From the NCBI GenBank assembly GCA_021787615.1, contig JAJYLP010000017.1, forward strand, positions 1 to 47,916: a DNA stretch of 47,916 nt, in the 5' to 3' direction. The notes below the pieces were generated by a model. That model did no database searches, was not told the origin of the DNA, and was given only the letters and a program-made list of their open reading frames with translations. Below are positions 24,978 through 34,516 of the stretch, piece by piece. The translations under genes were made by a program, and so were the position numbers. Origin of the DNA: Pseudomonadota bacterium. GTDB lineage: Bacteria > Pseudomonadota > Gammaproteobacteria > Steroidobacterales > Steroidobacteraceae. Numbering within the stretch: position 1 is the stretch's first letter; each line of letters begins with the position of its first letter.

Positions 24978-26344
24978 AGATACTGATCCTCGGCGCCGGG
25001 CAGGTCGGCCGTACGGTGGCCCGGCATTTCTCGCGCGAAGAGTCCAACGACGTGACCGTCGTGGACAACGATGAGGACGTGCTGCGCGACCTGCAGGACC
25101 GCCTCGATGTGGACACGGTCGCGGGCAACGCCTCCTTCCCGTCGGTGCTACAGGCCGCCGGCGCCGGCGAGGCGGACATCCTCATCGCGCTGACCAACAG
25201 CGACGAAGTCAACATGATGGCCTGCGAGGTGGCGTACCGGCTGTTCCGTACACCGACCAAGATCGCGCGCATCCGCTCGTCGGAGTACACCTCGCGGCCG
25301 CAGCTGTTCAGCGAGACGGCCATCCCGGTCGATGTGTTCATCAGCCCGGAGCAGCTCGTCACCGAATACCTCGAGCGGCTGATCCATCACCCCGGCGCGA
25401 TTCAGCTGCGCGAGTTCGCCTCCGGCAAGGTGTCACTCGCCGGGTCGCGCGCGGAGGCGGGCGGGGCGCTCGTCGGCCACAGCCTGCGCGAGATCCCCCA
25501 GCATCTCGAGCAGACCGACGCGCGCGTCGTGGCGATCTATCGCGGCGGACGCATCGTGCCGCCGGAGGGCGACACGGTCATCGAGGCGGGCGATGAGGTG
25601 TTCTTCCTGGCCGCCAGCGAGAATGTCCAGCGCGTGATCGACGAGCTGCGCCGGGTGGACTCGCGCGTGCGGCGCGTGCTCATCGCCGGCGGGGGTAACA
25701 TCGGCCTGCGCCTCGCGCGCGCGCTCGAGCGCAGCGCGCAGATCAAGCTGATCGAGCACGATCCGCGCCGCGCGCAGCTGGTGTCGGAACAGCTGGAGAA
25801 CACCATCGTGCTCGCCGGCGATGCGGCCGACGAGGAGCTGCTCATCGAGGAGAACATCGACAGCACAGACGTGTTCGTGGCGATCACCAACTCCGAGGAG
25901 GCCAACATCCTCTCGGCCATGCTGGCCAAGCGACTCGGTGCGCGCCGGGTGATGGCGCTCGTGAACAGGCCCTCCTACGCCGATCTCATCGAGAGCAGCA
26001 GCATCGATGTGGCGATCGCCCCGCAGACCATCACCATCGGATCGCTCCTCGCCCACGTGCGCCGCGGCGACGTGGTGCGCGTGCATTCGCTGCGCCGGGG
26101 AGCGGCCGAGGCGATCGAGGCGGTGGTGCGCGGCGAGCCGAGCAACTCGCGCGTCATCGGCCGGACGGTCGCAGAGATCGAGCTGCCCGAGGGCGCCTCG
26201 ATCGGCGCGATCGTGCGCGGCGAGGAGGTGCTCATGGCGCATCACGACACGCGCGTGCAGTCGAACGATCACCTCATCCTGTTTCTTGGCGACCGGCGTC
26301 ATATCGATGCGGTCGAGCGGCTGTTCCTGCGGACCGCCCCCTAG
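24974..26344 (+). CDS. trkA: Trk potassium uptake system NAD-binding protein TrkA
   Basis: Cytoplasmic regulatory subunit that gates TrkH in response to nucleotide binding. It has 456 residues (E. coli 458). Two RCK_N Rossmann units are seen, the first opening with MKILILGAGQVGRTVARHF and the second with RVLIAGGGNIGLRLARAL, each followed by an RCK_C unit. The ATG at 24974 is chosen because MKILILGAGQVG is the family N terminus; an in-frame ATG at 24938 would lie inside uvrD. The start overlaps the uvrD stop, and trkH follows after 11 bp, so the two Trk genes are co-transcribed. Confidence 0.95.
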   Translation: MKILILGAGQVGRTVARHFSREESNDVTVVDNDEDVLRDLQDRLDVDTVAGNASFPSVLQAAGAGEADILIALTNSDEVNMMACEVAYRLFRTPTKIARIRSSEYTSRPQLFSETAIPVDVFISPEQLVTEYLERLIHHPGAIQLREFASGKVSLAGSRAEAGGALVGHSLREIPQHLEQTDARVVAIYRGGRIVPPEGDTVIEAGDEVFFLAASENVQRVIDELRRVDSRVRRVLIAGGGNIGLRLARALERSAQIKLIEHDPRRAQLVSEQLENTIVLAGDAADEELLIEENIDSTDVFVAITNSEEANILSAMLAKRLGARRVMALVNRPSYADLIESSSIDVAIAPQTITIGSLLAHVRRGDVVRVHSLRRGAAEAIEAVVRGEPSNSRVIGRTVAEIELPEGASIGAIVRGEEVLMAHHDTRVQSNDHLILFLGDRRHIDAVERLFLRTAP

Positions 26345-26355
26345 GTCCGCGGCGC

Positions 26356-27810
26356 ATGCTCGGCATCATCTATTTTCTGGGCTTGATTCTCGCAGCGTTC
26401 GGCCTGGTCTACCTGCTGCCGCTCGTGTGCTCGATCGTCACGGGTGATGGTTTGTGGGCGATTTTTCTGGCGTGCGCGGCGCTGACGGCCGCGCTCGGCG
26501 CGGGCATGGCGGCCCTCACCTTCAAGTACCGGCGCGAGCTCAAGCCGCGTGACGGCTTCCTGCTGGTGACGGTCGGTTGGATCCTGCTCGCCGTCGCCGC
26601 GACGCTGCCGCTGCTGATGGCCATGCCGGGGCTCACCTTCACCCGGGCGCTGTTTGAGACCATGTCCGGCCTGACCACGACCGGCTCGACCGTGCTCACG
26701 GGCCTCGGCTCGCTCGCGCCGTCGCTGAATTTCTGGCGCTGCTCGCTCATCTGGGTCGGGGGACTCGCCGTGATCGTCGTGGCGATGGGTGTCATGCCGC
26801 TGCTCGGCATCGGTGGCATGGAGCTCTCCAAGGCCGACGCGCCGGGCCCCGTGAAGGATCAGAAGCTCGAGCCGCGCATCACCGAGGCCGCCCGCTCGGT
26901 GTGGCTGGTCTACCTGCTGTTGACCGTCGCCGGCATCGCCGGCCTGCGCCTCGCCGGCATGACCTGGTTTGACGCCATCTGCCACGCCTTCTCGGCCGTC
27001 TCGCTCGGCGGATTCTCGACTCATGATGCCAGCATCGCCTACTTCCACTCCCCGGCGGTGGAATTCGTGCTGATGGTGCTGATGCTGGTCGCATCGATGA
27101 ATTTCACGCGGCATTTCGTCGCGCTGCGCCGCCTGACGCTCAAGCCCTATCGCAACGATCCGGAATTCAAGGCGATGGCGATCATCCTGTCGCTGAGCGT
27201 CGCCGGCGTCGCGCTGCTGCTGTTCGTCGACGGGGTCTATCCGACGTTCAACACCTCGCTGCGCTATGCCGCCTTCAACGTCATTTCCATGGCAACCACC
27301 ACCGGGTGGGTGGCGGCCGGGCACGCCGGCTTCGTGAATTGGCCGGTGTTCGCGCCGATCTGGATGCTGTTCCTCTCCGGCATCGTGTGCAGCACGGGCA
27401 CCAGCGGCGGCGGCATCAAGATGTTCCGCACACTGGTGCTGGCGCGCCAGGCGGAGCGGGAGCTGAAGCTCCTGGTGCACCCGAGCGCCGTCGCGCCGGT
27501 GCGTGTCGGCCGCCGGCCGATCCCCGAGCGGGTGGCCGATGCGATCCTGGCGTTCATGTTCCTCTACTTCATGGCGCTTGCGCTGCTGGTGTTCGCGATG
27601 CTGCTCTCCGGCATGGGGTTCGATTCCGCGTTCCGCGTGGTGGTGGCCTCGATCAACAATACCGCCTACGGACTGCCGGGCCATGCCGAGTGGAATCTGC
27701 ATGCGCTCAGCACGCCGCAGATCTGGATCTGCACCACGGCGATGCTGCTTGGGCGGCTCGAGATCTTCAGCGTCATCGTGCTCTTTACCCGCACGTTCTG
27801 GCGCAAGTAG
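26356..27810 (+). CDS. trkH: Trk potassium transporter TrkH
   Basis: Inner-membrane potassium translocation subunit, 484 residues (E. coli 483). Four MPM repeats with P-loops are recognisable through FETMSGLTTTGSTVL, FDAICHAFSAVSLGGFSTHD, VISMATTTGW and INNTAYGLPG; the glycines at the filter positions are kept. It ends in LFTRTFWRK, as the family does. It lies 11 bp after trkA and converges on oppA, with 24 bp between the stop codons. Confidence 0.94.
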   Translation: MLGIIYFLGLILAAFGLVYLLPLVCSIVTGDGLWAIFLACAALTAALGAGMAALTFKYRRELKPRDGFLLVTVGWILLAVAATLPLLMAMPGLTFTRALFETMSGLTTTGSTVLTGLGSLAPSLNFWRCSLIWVGGLAVIVVAMGVMPLLGIGGMELSKADAPGPVKDQKLEPRITEAARSVWLVYLLLTVAGIAGLRLAGMTWFDAICHAFSAVSLGGFSTHDASIAYFHSPAVEFVLMVLMLVASMNFTRHFVALRRLTLKPYRNDPEFKAMAIILSLSVAGVALLLFVDGVYPTFNTSLRYAAFNVISMATTTGWVAAGHAGFVNWPVFAPIWMLFLSGIVCSTGTSGGGIKMFRTLVLARQAERELKLLVHPSAVAPVRVGRRPIPERVADAILAFMFLYFMALALLVFAMLLSGMGFDSAFRVVVASINNTAYGLPGHAEWNLHALSTPQIWICTTAMLLGRLEIFSVIVLFTRTFWRK

Positions 27811-27834
27811 GCGGCCCCTCCGCCGCGTGTGTGC

Positions 27835-29457
27835 TCAGCGCGGGGCCGCGCGCAGGCCGAGCTCCCGGCTGTAGGTGACGTCCATGACGTTGTCGTACCA
27901 GCCGGTCACCTGCGGCTTGACCAGGTGCTTGCTGACGTAGAAGTAGAGCGGGATGATGGGCTGATCGCGCAGCATGAGCCGCTCGGCGCGCTCGAGCAGG
28001 GCGGCGCGCCGGACCGGATCGAGCGTGGCCTCGGCGCGATCGACCAGCTGGTCGTAGGCGGGACTGTCGTAGTGCGGCAGATTGATCCCGAAGTCGCTCT
28101 TGAAGTACTGGGCGAAGGTGTAAGGGTCGTTGTAATCGCCGATCCAGCTCGAGCGGAACACGGTGGCCTCGCCGTTGTCGATGTCGTGCATCAGGGTGCT
28201 GAAATCCTCGACTTGCAGCCGCGCGCGCACACCGAGCGCGCGCCGCCACATGGACGTGACGGCGAGCGCGACGTCCTGATGGATCTCGCCGGTGTTGTAT
28301 TCGAGCGTGAACCGCAGCGGGTGTGAGGCCGAGTAGCCGGCCGCCGCGTACAGGCGGCGCGCCGCGGCGATGCGCGCGGCCATGCCGAGCCGGCTCCACG
28401 CGGGCGGTTGCGCCTGATAACCGTCGGTGCCCGGGGGCACCCAGCTGTAGGCCGGGCGCTCGCCGGCGCGCAGCACGAAGCGCGTCAGCCTGTGCCGGTC
28501 GATCACCATGGCGAGCGCGCGGCGCAGGCCCGGCTGGCCCTTGAACGGCGCGCGCCGCAGATTGAAGCCGTAGTAGTAGGTGCCGAGCTCCGGCGCGATG
28601 TGCAGCTGGCCCGCGAGGTGCGCGCGGATCCAGCCCATCTCGGCGCGCGGCACCGCGTCCATGATGTCGAGCTCGCCGGCCCGGTACATCTCGAGCTCGG
28701 CGTTCTCGTCGGTTGCGATCACATAGCGCACGCCCGCGAGGCGCGTGGCGGCGCTGCGCCAGTAGTCCGGATTGCGCGCGAGCTCGATGTACGAGCCGTG
28801 CGCCCACTGGGTGAGGACGAAGGCGCCGTCCGAGGGCATGTGGCCGGGCTGTGCGTAGGCGGCGCCGTATTTCGCCACCACCGGCGGATCGACCGGGCAA
28901 GTGGCCGGTGCGGCGAGCAGCGCCGGCAGATAGTGGGCGGGCGCGCGCAGCTTGATGAGCACCGTGTAGGGCGAGGGCGCATACACCCCGAGCGCATCGA
29001 CCGGCCGCCGCCCGGCAATGATGCCGGGCGCGTGGCGGATCACGCTCACGACTGCGGCGTAATCGGATGCCGTGCGCGGATTGACCAGCCGGCGCAATCC
29101 GGCGACGAAGTCCGCGGCTACCACCGGGGCGCCGCTCGACCAGCGGGCATCGTGACGCAGCGTAAAGGTATAGGTCTTGCCGTGCGGTCCGGCCGTCCAG
29201 CGCGTGGCGATGCCCGGCGCGGGGTGCCCCCGGCGATCGAGCGTCGTCAAGCCTTCACAGATATCGCGCAGCACCCGCTGCGCCTCGACGGAGCGGGCCT
29301 TCTGCGGATCGAGGGAGTCGGGATCGAGGTCGAGGCCGCGCAGCAGGATGTCTCCGCCGCCGCCCGCGCCCGCCGGGCTCGCGGCACGCTGCGCGCAGCC
29401 GCCGAGCGCCGCGAGCGAGACCAGGATGACGGCGCTGCGGACGAGTCGCCCGTTCAT
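27835..29457 (-). CDS. peptide ABC transporter substrate-binding lipoprotein (OppA/SBP_bac_5 family)
   Basis: 540 residues. The signal sequence ends in the lipobox LGGC (Cys21), so it is lipid-anchored, unusual for a Gram-negative OppA but known. Family landmarks are LDLDPDSLDPQKARSVEAQRVLRDICEGLTTLD near the N terminus, WSSGAPVVAADFVAGLRRLVNP, and IPLYFYVSKHLVKPQVTGWYDNVMD near the end, as in OppA/MppA. It should bind oligopeptides, perhaps including cell-wall peptides. No permease or ATPase genes are adjacent, so it works with a transporter encoded elsewhere. It lies 6 bp after pyrF on the same strand, so it is probably the last gene of mnmG-pyrF-oppA. Confidence 0.88.
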   Translation of the reverse strand: MNGRLVRSAVILVSLAALGGCAQRAASPAGAGGGGDILLRGLDLDPDSLDPQKARSVEAQRVLRDICEGLTTLDRRGHPAPGIATRWTAGPHGKTYTFTLRHDARWSSGAPVVAADFVAGLRRLVNPRTASDYAAVVSVIRHAPGIIAGRRPVDALGVYAPSPYTVLIKLRAPAHYLPALLAAPATCPVDPPVVAKYGAAYAQPGHMPSDGAFVLTQWAHGSYIELARNPDYWRSAATRLAGVRYVIATDENAELEMYRAGELDIMDAVPRAEMGWIRAHLAGQLHIAPELGTYYYGFNLRRAPFKGQPGLRRALAMVIDRHRLTRFVLRAGERPAYSWVPPGTDGYQAQPPAWSRLGMAARIAAARRLYAAAGYSASHPLRFTLEYNTGEIHQDVALAVTSMWRRALGVRARLQVEDFSTLMHDIDNGEATVFRSSWIGDYNDPYTFAQYFKSDFGINLPHYDSPAYDQLVDRAEATLDPVRRAALLERAERLMLRDQPIIPLYFYVSKHLVKPQVTGWYDNVMDVTYSRELGLRAAPR

Positions 29458-29463
29458 CGCCGC

Positions 29464-30300
29464 TCAGCGCGTCGGACGAAGACGATGGGCGTTGATCTGA
29501 TCGCGCAATCGCTCGGCCGCGCCGCGCGCCGCCGTCGCGAAGTCCCCCCCCCGGGAGGCGTACAGGATTCCCCGCGAGGAGCTGATGATGAGCCCGGTAC
29601 CCGCGGCGGTCTGCCCGCTGCGCACCGCCGCGGCGACGTCGCCTCCCTGCGCGCCGACGCCCGGCACGAGCAGCGGCATGTCCCCGACGATGCGCCGCAC
29701 CTGCGCGAGCTCCTCGGGGTAGGTGGCGCCCACCACCAGCAGGCAGTTGCCGCGAGTATTCCACTGCCGGGCGGCGAGCTCCGCCACGACGTGATAGAGG
29801 CGGCGTCCTGCGCCTTCCACCGCCAGATCCTGCAGATCGCGCGCGCCGGGATTGGAGGTGCGGCACAGCACGATGACGCCGCGGTCGGCGCGCTTGAGAA
29901 ACGGCTCGAGCGAATCGGCGCCGAGGTAAGGGTTGACCGTGACCGCATCCGCGCCATAGCGCTCGAAGGCCTCATCGGCGTAGCGCTCCGCGGTGTTGCC
30001 CACATCGCCGCGCTTGGCATCGAGGATCACCGGCACGTCCGGGTAGGCGGCGTGGATGTACTCGATGGTGCGCTGCAGCTGATCCTCCGCCTCGTAGGCC
30101 GCGTAGTGCGCGAACTGCGGCTTGTAGGCGCACACCAGATCGGCGGTCGCGTCGATGATCGCCTTGTTGAACTGGAAGATGGGCGAGGCGTGCGCCGCGA
30201 TGTGCTCGGGGAAGCGCTCGATCTCCGGGTCGAGCCCGACGCACACCAGGGAATCGCTGTGTGCCCAGCGACGCTCGAGCCGTGCGATGAACTCGCTCAC
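29464..30300 (-). CDS. pyrF: orotidine 5'-phosphate decarboxylase, long (type 2) form
   Basis: Last step of UMP synthesis: decarboxylation of OMP. It has 278 residues, matching the long type 2 subfamily rather than the roughly 230-residue E. coli type. The catalytic charge network lies in [16 protein letters not shown] (Asp94, Lys96, Asp99), with [11 protein letters not shown] near the N terminus and [10 protein letters not shown] in the phosphate-binding loop. It starts with GTG at 30300, overlapping the mnmG stop by four bases (GTGA), so its translation is coupled to mnmG. Confidence 0.94.
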   Translation of the reverse strand: MSEFIARLERRWAHSDSLVCVGLDPEIERFPEHIAAHASPIFQFNKAIIDATADLVCAYKPQFAHYAAYEAEDQLQRTIEYIHAAYPDVPVILDAKRGDVGNTAERYADEAFERYGADAVTVNPYLGADSLEPFLKRADRGVIVLCRTSNPGARDLQDLAVEGAGRRLYHVVAELAARQWNTRGNCLLVVGATYPEELAQVRRIVGDMPLLVPGVGAQGGDVAAAVRSGQTAAGTGLIISSSRGILYASRGGDFATAARGAAERLRDQINAHRLRPTR

Positions 30301-32207
30301 GCGACGCGGATCCCGGCCGTGAGCGCGCGCTTCTTCAAGTGCACCAGCAGCAGCGTGACCGCCGCCGGGGTCACCCCGGGCACGCGGCCCGCCTGTCCCA
30401 CCGTGGCCGGCCGGTACTCGCTAAGCCGCGCGCGCACCTCGTGCGAGAGGCCCGTCACCTGCGCGTAGTCGATGTCTTCGGGCAACCGGGTCTCCTCATT
30501 GCGGCGCTGGCGGTCGATTTCCTCCTGCTGGCGCTCGATGTAGCCGGCGTACTTGGCGAGCGCCTCCACTTCAGTGGGCAGTTGCGCCGCGACGCGTGCG
30601 TCGCTCCCGCCGGGCGACTCCCCGCCGATGATCTCGAGCAGCGCAGCGTAGCGAACCTCGGGCCGGCGCAGCAGCTCGAATGCCGACACGTCGCGGCCGA
30701 GAGGCCCGCCGAGCACGCGCTCGCACCAGGCGGCATCGAGTGCCTGCGGATGCAGCCGCAGCCCGCGCAGCCGCTCGACCTCGCGCTCGATGCGGCGCTG
30801 CTTGGTCTCGAACAGCCGCCAGCGCTCCTCATCAACCAGGCCGAGACGACGGCCGATCGGCGTCAGGCGCGCATCGGCGTTGTCTTCGCGCAGCAGCAGG
30901 CGATGCTCGGCGCGGCTCGTGAACATGCGATATGGCTCGCGCGTGCCGCGCGTGACCAGATCGTCGATGAGCACGCCGAGATAGCCCTCGCTGCGGCGCG
31001 GCACCCAGGGCGCCTCGCCGCGCACCGCGAGCGCGGCGTTGATGCCGGCGACGAGACCCTGCGCGGCCGCCTCCTCGTAGCCGGTGGTGCCGTTGATCTG
31101 GCCGGCGAAATACAGGCCGCCGAGCCGGCGGGTCTCGAGCGAGGGGCGCAGGTCGCGCGGATCGAAGAAGTCGTATTCGATCGCGTAGCCGGGCCGGGTG
31201 AGATGGGCGCGCCCGAACCCCGGAATGCTCTGCACCAGCGCCACCTGCACGTCGAACGGCAGGCTGGTCGAGATGCCGTTGGGATAGACCTCGTGCGTGT
31301 CGAGGCCTTCCGGTTCGACGAAGATCTGGTGCGAGCTGCGCTCGGCGAAGCGCACCACCTTGTCCTCGATCGAGGGGCAGTAGCGCGGGCCGATGCCCTC
31401 GATCGCCCCGGTGAACATCGGCGAGCGGTCGGTGGCGGCGCGGATGATCTCATGCGTGCGCTCGGTCGTGTGCGTGATGTGACAGGCCACCTGGCGCGGG
31501 TGCTCCTCGGCGCGGCCGAGGAAGGAGAACACCGGCAGAGGATCGTCGCTGTCCTGCACGCTCATCACGCCGTAATCGAGCGAGCGCCCGTCGAGTCGCG
31601 GTGGCGTGCCGGTCTTCAGCCGCCCGACGCGCAGCGCCTGCTCGCGCAGCCGCGCGGCGAGGCGGTTCGAGGGCTGATCGCCCGCGCGTCCGCCGGCGTA
31701 GTTGTCGAGACCGACGTGGATCCGTCCGCCGAGGAACGTGCCCACGGTAAGCACCACGCGCGGCGCTTCAAACACGATGCCGGTGACGGTGACGACGCCG
31801 CGCACGGTCTCGCCTTCGACCCGCAGGTCAGCCACCTCCTGCTGAAACACGGACAGACCCGGCTCGGCCTCGATGAGCCAGCGGATGGCGCGCTTGTACA
31901 GCTGCCGGTCCGCCTGCGCGCGCGTGGCGCGCACCGCCGGACCCTTGCTGCCGTTCAAGATGCGGAACTGGATGCCGGCCCGATCGGTGGCGCGGGCCAT
32001 CGCGCCGCCGAGGGCGTCGATCTCGCGCACCAGATGCCCCTTGCCGATGCCGCCGATCGCCGGATTGCAGCTCATCTGTCCGAGCGTCTCGATGCTCTGA
32101 GTGAGCAGCAGCGTGCGCGCGCCCATGCGCGCGGCCGCCAGGGCCGCTTCGGTCCCGGCATGACCGCCCCCGACGACGATGACCTCGAACGGATGGCTGA
32201 AGCGCAT
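30297..32207 (-). CDS. mnmG: tRNA uridine-34 carboxymethylaminomethyl modification enzyme MnmG (GidA)
   Basis: FAD enzyme that with MnmE installs cmnm5 at wobble U34 of tRNAs. It has 636 residues (E. coli 629). The dinucleotide fold opens with [21 protein letters not shown]; the family signatures [13 protein letters not shown], the conserved Cys in MSCNPAIGG and the [15 protein letters not shown] region are present, and the C-terminal helical MnmE-binding part ends in [12 protein letters not shown]. The ATG at 32207 is the family start; longer open frame upstream is not homologous. A promoter lies directly before the ATG. The gene is followed by pyrF instead of the common rsmG-parA-parB. Confidence 0.96.
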   Translation of the reverse strand: MRFSHPFEVIVVGGGHAGTEAALAAARMGARTLLLTQSIETLGQMSCNPAIGGIGKGHLVREIDALGGAMARATDRAGIQFRILNGSKGPAVRATRAQADRQLYKRAIRWLIEAEPGLSVFQQEVADLRVEGETVRGVVTVTGIVFEAPRVVLTVGTFLGGRIHVGLDNYAGGRAGDQPSNRLAARLREQALRVGRLKTGTPPRLDGRSLDYGVMSVQDSDDPLPVFSFLGRAEEHPRQVACHITHTTERTHEIIRAATDRSPMFTGAIEGIGPRYCPSIEDKVVRFAERSSHQIFVEPEGLDTHEVYPNGISTSLPFDVQVALVQSIPGFGRAHLTRPGYAIEYDFFDPRDLRPSLETRRLGGLYFAGQINGTTGYEEAAAQGLVAGINAALAVRGEAPWVPRRSEGYLGVLIDDLVTRGTREPYRMFTSRAEHRLLLREDNADARLTPIGRRLGLVDEERWRLFETKQRRIEREVERLRGLRLHPQALDAAWCERVLGGPLGRDVSAFELLRRPEVRYAALLEIIGGESPGGSDARVAAQLPTEVEALAKYAGYIERQQEEIDRQRRNEETRLPEDIDYAQVTGLSHEVRARLSEYRPATVGQAGRVPGVTPAAVTLLLVHLKKRALTAGIRVA

Positions 32208-32213
32208 CGGTAT

Positions 32214-32242
32214 AGTGTAGTGCACGCGCAGGTCCCGCCCAA
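32214..32242 (-). promoter_or_regulatory. mnmG promoter, leaderless type
   Basis: On the minus strand TTGGGC (32242-32237), a 17-bp spacer and TACACT (32219-32214) are followed by six bases and the mnmG ATG. Transcription would begin at or next to the start codon. No ribosome-binding site is present. Confidence 0.5.
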
Positions 32243-32266
32243 ACGGCGCGGCCGCGGCCCTTGCAT

Positions 32267-32272
32267 TATCAT
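32267..32272 (+). promoter_or_regulatory. -10-like element before the S33 hydrolase gene
   Basis: TATCAT ends 8 bases before the GTG at 32281. No ribosome-binding site and no clear -35 are visible, so a leaderless start is possible. This promoter would be divergent from that of mnmG. Confidence 0.3.
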
Positions 32273-32280
32273 GCGGATCC

Positions 32281-33765
32281 GTGATGCGAACCGCAGCACT
32301 CATCCTGGCCCTGGCGATGATCGCCGCCGGCCCCGTCGGCAACGCCGCGCCGGCCCGGCGCCTGAGGCTCTTGCCCTGCGAGCTGCGCTCGAGCGGGGCG
32401 CTGCAGCTGGTGAAGGCCGAATGCGGCCGGCTGCCGGTCGCGGAGAATCCGGCCGATCCGCGCGGACGGCAGATCCGTCTCGCCGTGGCCGTGGTGCCGG
32501 CGGTGAGCACCGTGGCCCGTCCCGATCCGCTGTTCGTGCTCGCCGGGGGGCCCGGTGAGGCGGCGAGCACGTTCTACGCCAGCGTGGCGGGCGCCTTCGC
32601 CCTGATCCGACGCGACCACGACATCGTCCTCGTCGACCAGCGCGGCACGGGCGGCTCCAATGCCCTCGTCTGCCCGCGCCGCCACTCGCGCGGCCACAAT
32701 ACGCTCGGACCGCCGACCCGCGCCGAAATCGTCGCTGAGACCGAACGGTGTCTGAAGCATCTGCGCACGCATGCCCACGTGCGCTACTACACCACGGACC
32801 TGGCCGTCGACGACCTGGACCGCGTGCGTGCCGCGCTCGGCTACCGGAAGATCGATATTTACGGCTCCTCCTACGGCACCGTGGTCGCGCAGCAGTACCT
32901 GCGCCGCTTTCCCGACCGGGTGCGCAGCATGATTCTCGACGGGGTGGTCCCGCCGCAGCTGCCGATCGGCGCACTCAGCGCGCTCAGCGCGCAGCGGGCG
33001 GTGCGGCGCATCCTCGGTGAGTGCGCCGGCGAGCGCTCGTGCCGGGCCCGCTTCGGCAATCCGATGACGGACTACCGGCGCGTGCGCGCCGCCCTCGCGG
33101 CCCATCCCGTCGCACTGACCTTGCCCGATCCGACCCGCGGCACGCCCGACCACATGCGCCTGACGACTTATCAGCTGGGCGAGGTGCTGCGGCTCGCCAG
33201 CTACACCCCCGCGCTCGCGGCGCTGCTGCCACTCGATCTGCACGCGGCGGCGGCCGGCAACTACACGCCGCTCGCCGGACAGTTCCTGCTCATCGACCGG
33301 CTGTACAGCGGTGCGATCGCCCTCGGCATGAACAACACCGTGGTCTGCTCCGAGGACGTGCCGTTCTATCGTGTCAGCGCGCGGCAGCGGGCCGAGATGC
33401 GGCGCACCTTCCTCGGCACTGCCCCGCTGCGCGACCTGCAGACGGTGTGCGGTTTGTGGCCGCGGGGACCGGTCGCGGCGGATTTCCATGCGCCGCTGCG
33501 CTCGGACGTGCCGGTGCTGCTGCTGTCGGGCGGCGATGACCCGATCACCCCGCCGCGCGACGCGGCCGAGGCCGCCCGCGGCTACCCGAACAGCCTGAGT
33601 CTGGTGATCCCGGGGATGGGGCACGGCCAGCTGCTCGACCCGTGCATCGACCGGCTGATGGCTCGCTTCATCGAGCGCGCCTCGGTCGCGGGCCTGGATA
33701 CCGCCTGCACCCGCAGGCTTCGCCCCACGCCCTTCTTTCTGACCTTGAACGGACCGGGACCTTGA
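32281..33765 (+). CDS. exported alpha/beta-hydrolase, TAP-like (peptidase S33 group)
   Basis: 494 residues with a short signal peptide (about 1-22). The alpha/beta-hydrolase core shows [12 protein letters not shown] (oxyanion strand), [16 protein letters not shown], the nucleophile elbow GSSYGT, the acid region [12 protein letters not shown] and the His in IPGMGHGQ, so the triad is complete. The Cys-rich insertion and TAP-like C-terminal segment match tripeptidyl/prolyl aminopeptidase relatives. It probably cleaves short peptides or esters in the periplasm; the substrate is unknown. The start may be the GTG at 32281 or the ATG at 32284. It is followed after 13 bp by an ABC exporter pair. Confidence 0.85.
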   Translation: MMRTAALILALAMIAAGPVGNAAPARRLRLLPCELRSSGALQLVKAECGRLPVAENPADPRGRQIRLAVAVVPAVSTVARPDPLFVLAGGPGEAASTFYASVAGAFALIRRDHDIVLVDQRGTGGSNALVCPRRHSRGHNTLGPPTRAEIVAETERCLKHLRTHAHVRYYTTDLAVDDLDRVRAALGYRKIDIYGSSYGTVVAQQYLRRFPDRVRSMILDGVVPPQLPIGALSALSAQRAVRRILGECAGERSCRARFGNPMTDYRRVRAALAAHPVALTLPDPTRGTPDHMRLTTYQLGEVLRLASYTPALAALLPLDLHAAAAGNYTPLAGQFLLIDRLYSGAIALGMNNTVVCSEDVPFYRVSARQRAEMRRTFLGTAPLRDLQTVCGLWPRGPVAADFHAPLRSDVPVLLLSGGDDPITPPRDAAEAARGYPNSLSLVIPGMGHGQLLDPCIDRLMARFIERASVAGLDTACTRRLRPTPFFLTLNGPGP

Positions 33766-33778
33766 GGGCCATGCCGGC

Positions 33779-34516
33779 ATGATCGAGGCGCGCGGTCTCA
33801 CCAAGCGCTTCGGAGCGCTCACCGCGGTCGATTCCGTCGCGCTGCGAGCGGTGGACGGGCGCATCACCGGGCTGCTCGGGCCGAACGGCGCCGGCAAGTC
33901 GACCACGCTGCGCATGCTCTACACCGTGCTCGCGCCGGATGGCGGCGAGGCCTGGATCGACGGGATCAGCGTCGTGCACGCGCCGCTCGAGGCCCGGCGC
34001 CGCATGGGCGTGCTGCCGCATGGCGCGGGGCTGTATCCGAACCTCACCGCGCGCGAGAACATCGAGTACTTCGGGACGCTGCAGGGGCTGTCGCGCGCCG
34101 TGCGCCGCGCCCGCGCCGCCGAACTGATCGAGCGGCTGGAGATGGCCACGTTCGCCGACCGGCCGGCCAAGGGGTTCTCGCAGGGGCAGCGGGTCAAGAC
34201 CGCGCTCGCCCGGGCGCTCATCCATCAGCCGCGCAACGTGCTGCTCGATGAGCCGACCAACGGCCTCGACGTGATGGCGGTGCGCACGCTGCGGCGGCTG
34301 CTCGGGGAGCTGCGCGCCGAGGGCCACTGCATCCTGTTCTCGAGTCACGTCATGCAGGAGGTCGCGGCGCTGTGCGACGAGGTGATCATCATCGCCGCGG
34401 GCACGGTCATCGTGCAGGCCACGCCGGATGAGCTCAGGGCGCGCGCCGGCACGCAGTCCCTGGAGGAGGCTTTCGTGCGCCTGGTGGGGCTCGAGGGCGA
34501 GGGAGGCCCGGCGTGA
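33779..34516 (+). CDS. natA: ABC transporter ATPase, NatA-like
   Basis: Cytoplasmic ATPase subunit of 245 residues. It has Walker A GPNGAGKST (Lys40), the Q-loop region, the signature FSQGQRVKTALARAL (SQGQ form), Walker B NVLLDEPTNGLD and the H-loop SSHVMQEV. The signature and C terminus resemble NatA of sodium-extruding ABC systems. The membrane partner is the next gene, which overlaps by four bases (GTGA). The exported substrate is not proven; Na+ is suggested only by family likeness. Confidence 0.85.
   Translation: MIEARGLTKRFGALTAVDSVALRAVDGRITGLLGPNGAGKSTTLRMLYTVLAPDGGEAWIDGISVVHAPLEARRRMGVLPHGAGLYPNLTARENIEYFGTLQGLSRAVRRARAAELIERLEMATFADRPAKGFSQGQRVKTALARALIHQPRNVLLDEPTNGLDVMAVRTLRRLLGELRAEGHCILFSSHVMQEVAALCDEVIIIAAGTVIVQATPDELRARAGTQSLEEAFVRLVGLEGEGGPA

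Noticed and set aside
32208-32570. N-terminal extension of MnmG
   Set aside because: The conserved MnmG start is at 32207 directly behind a promoter; the extension overlaps the divergent hydrolase gene.
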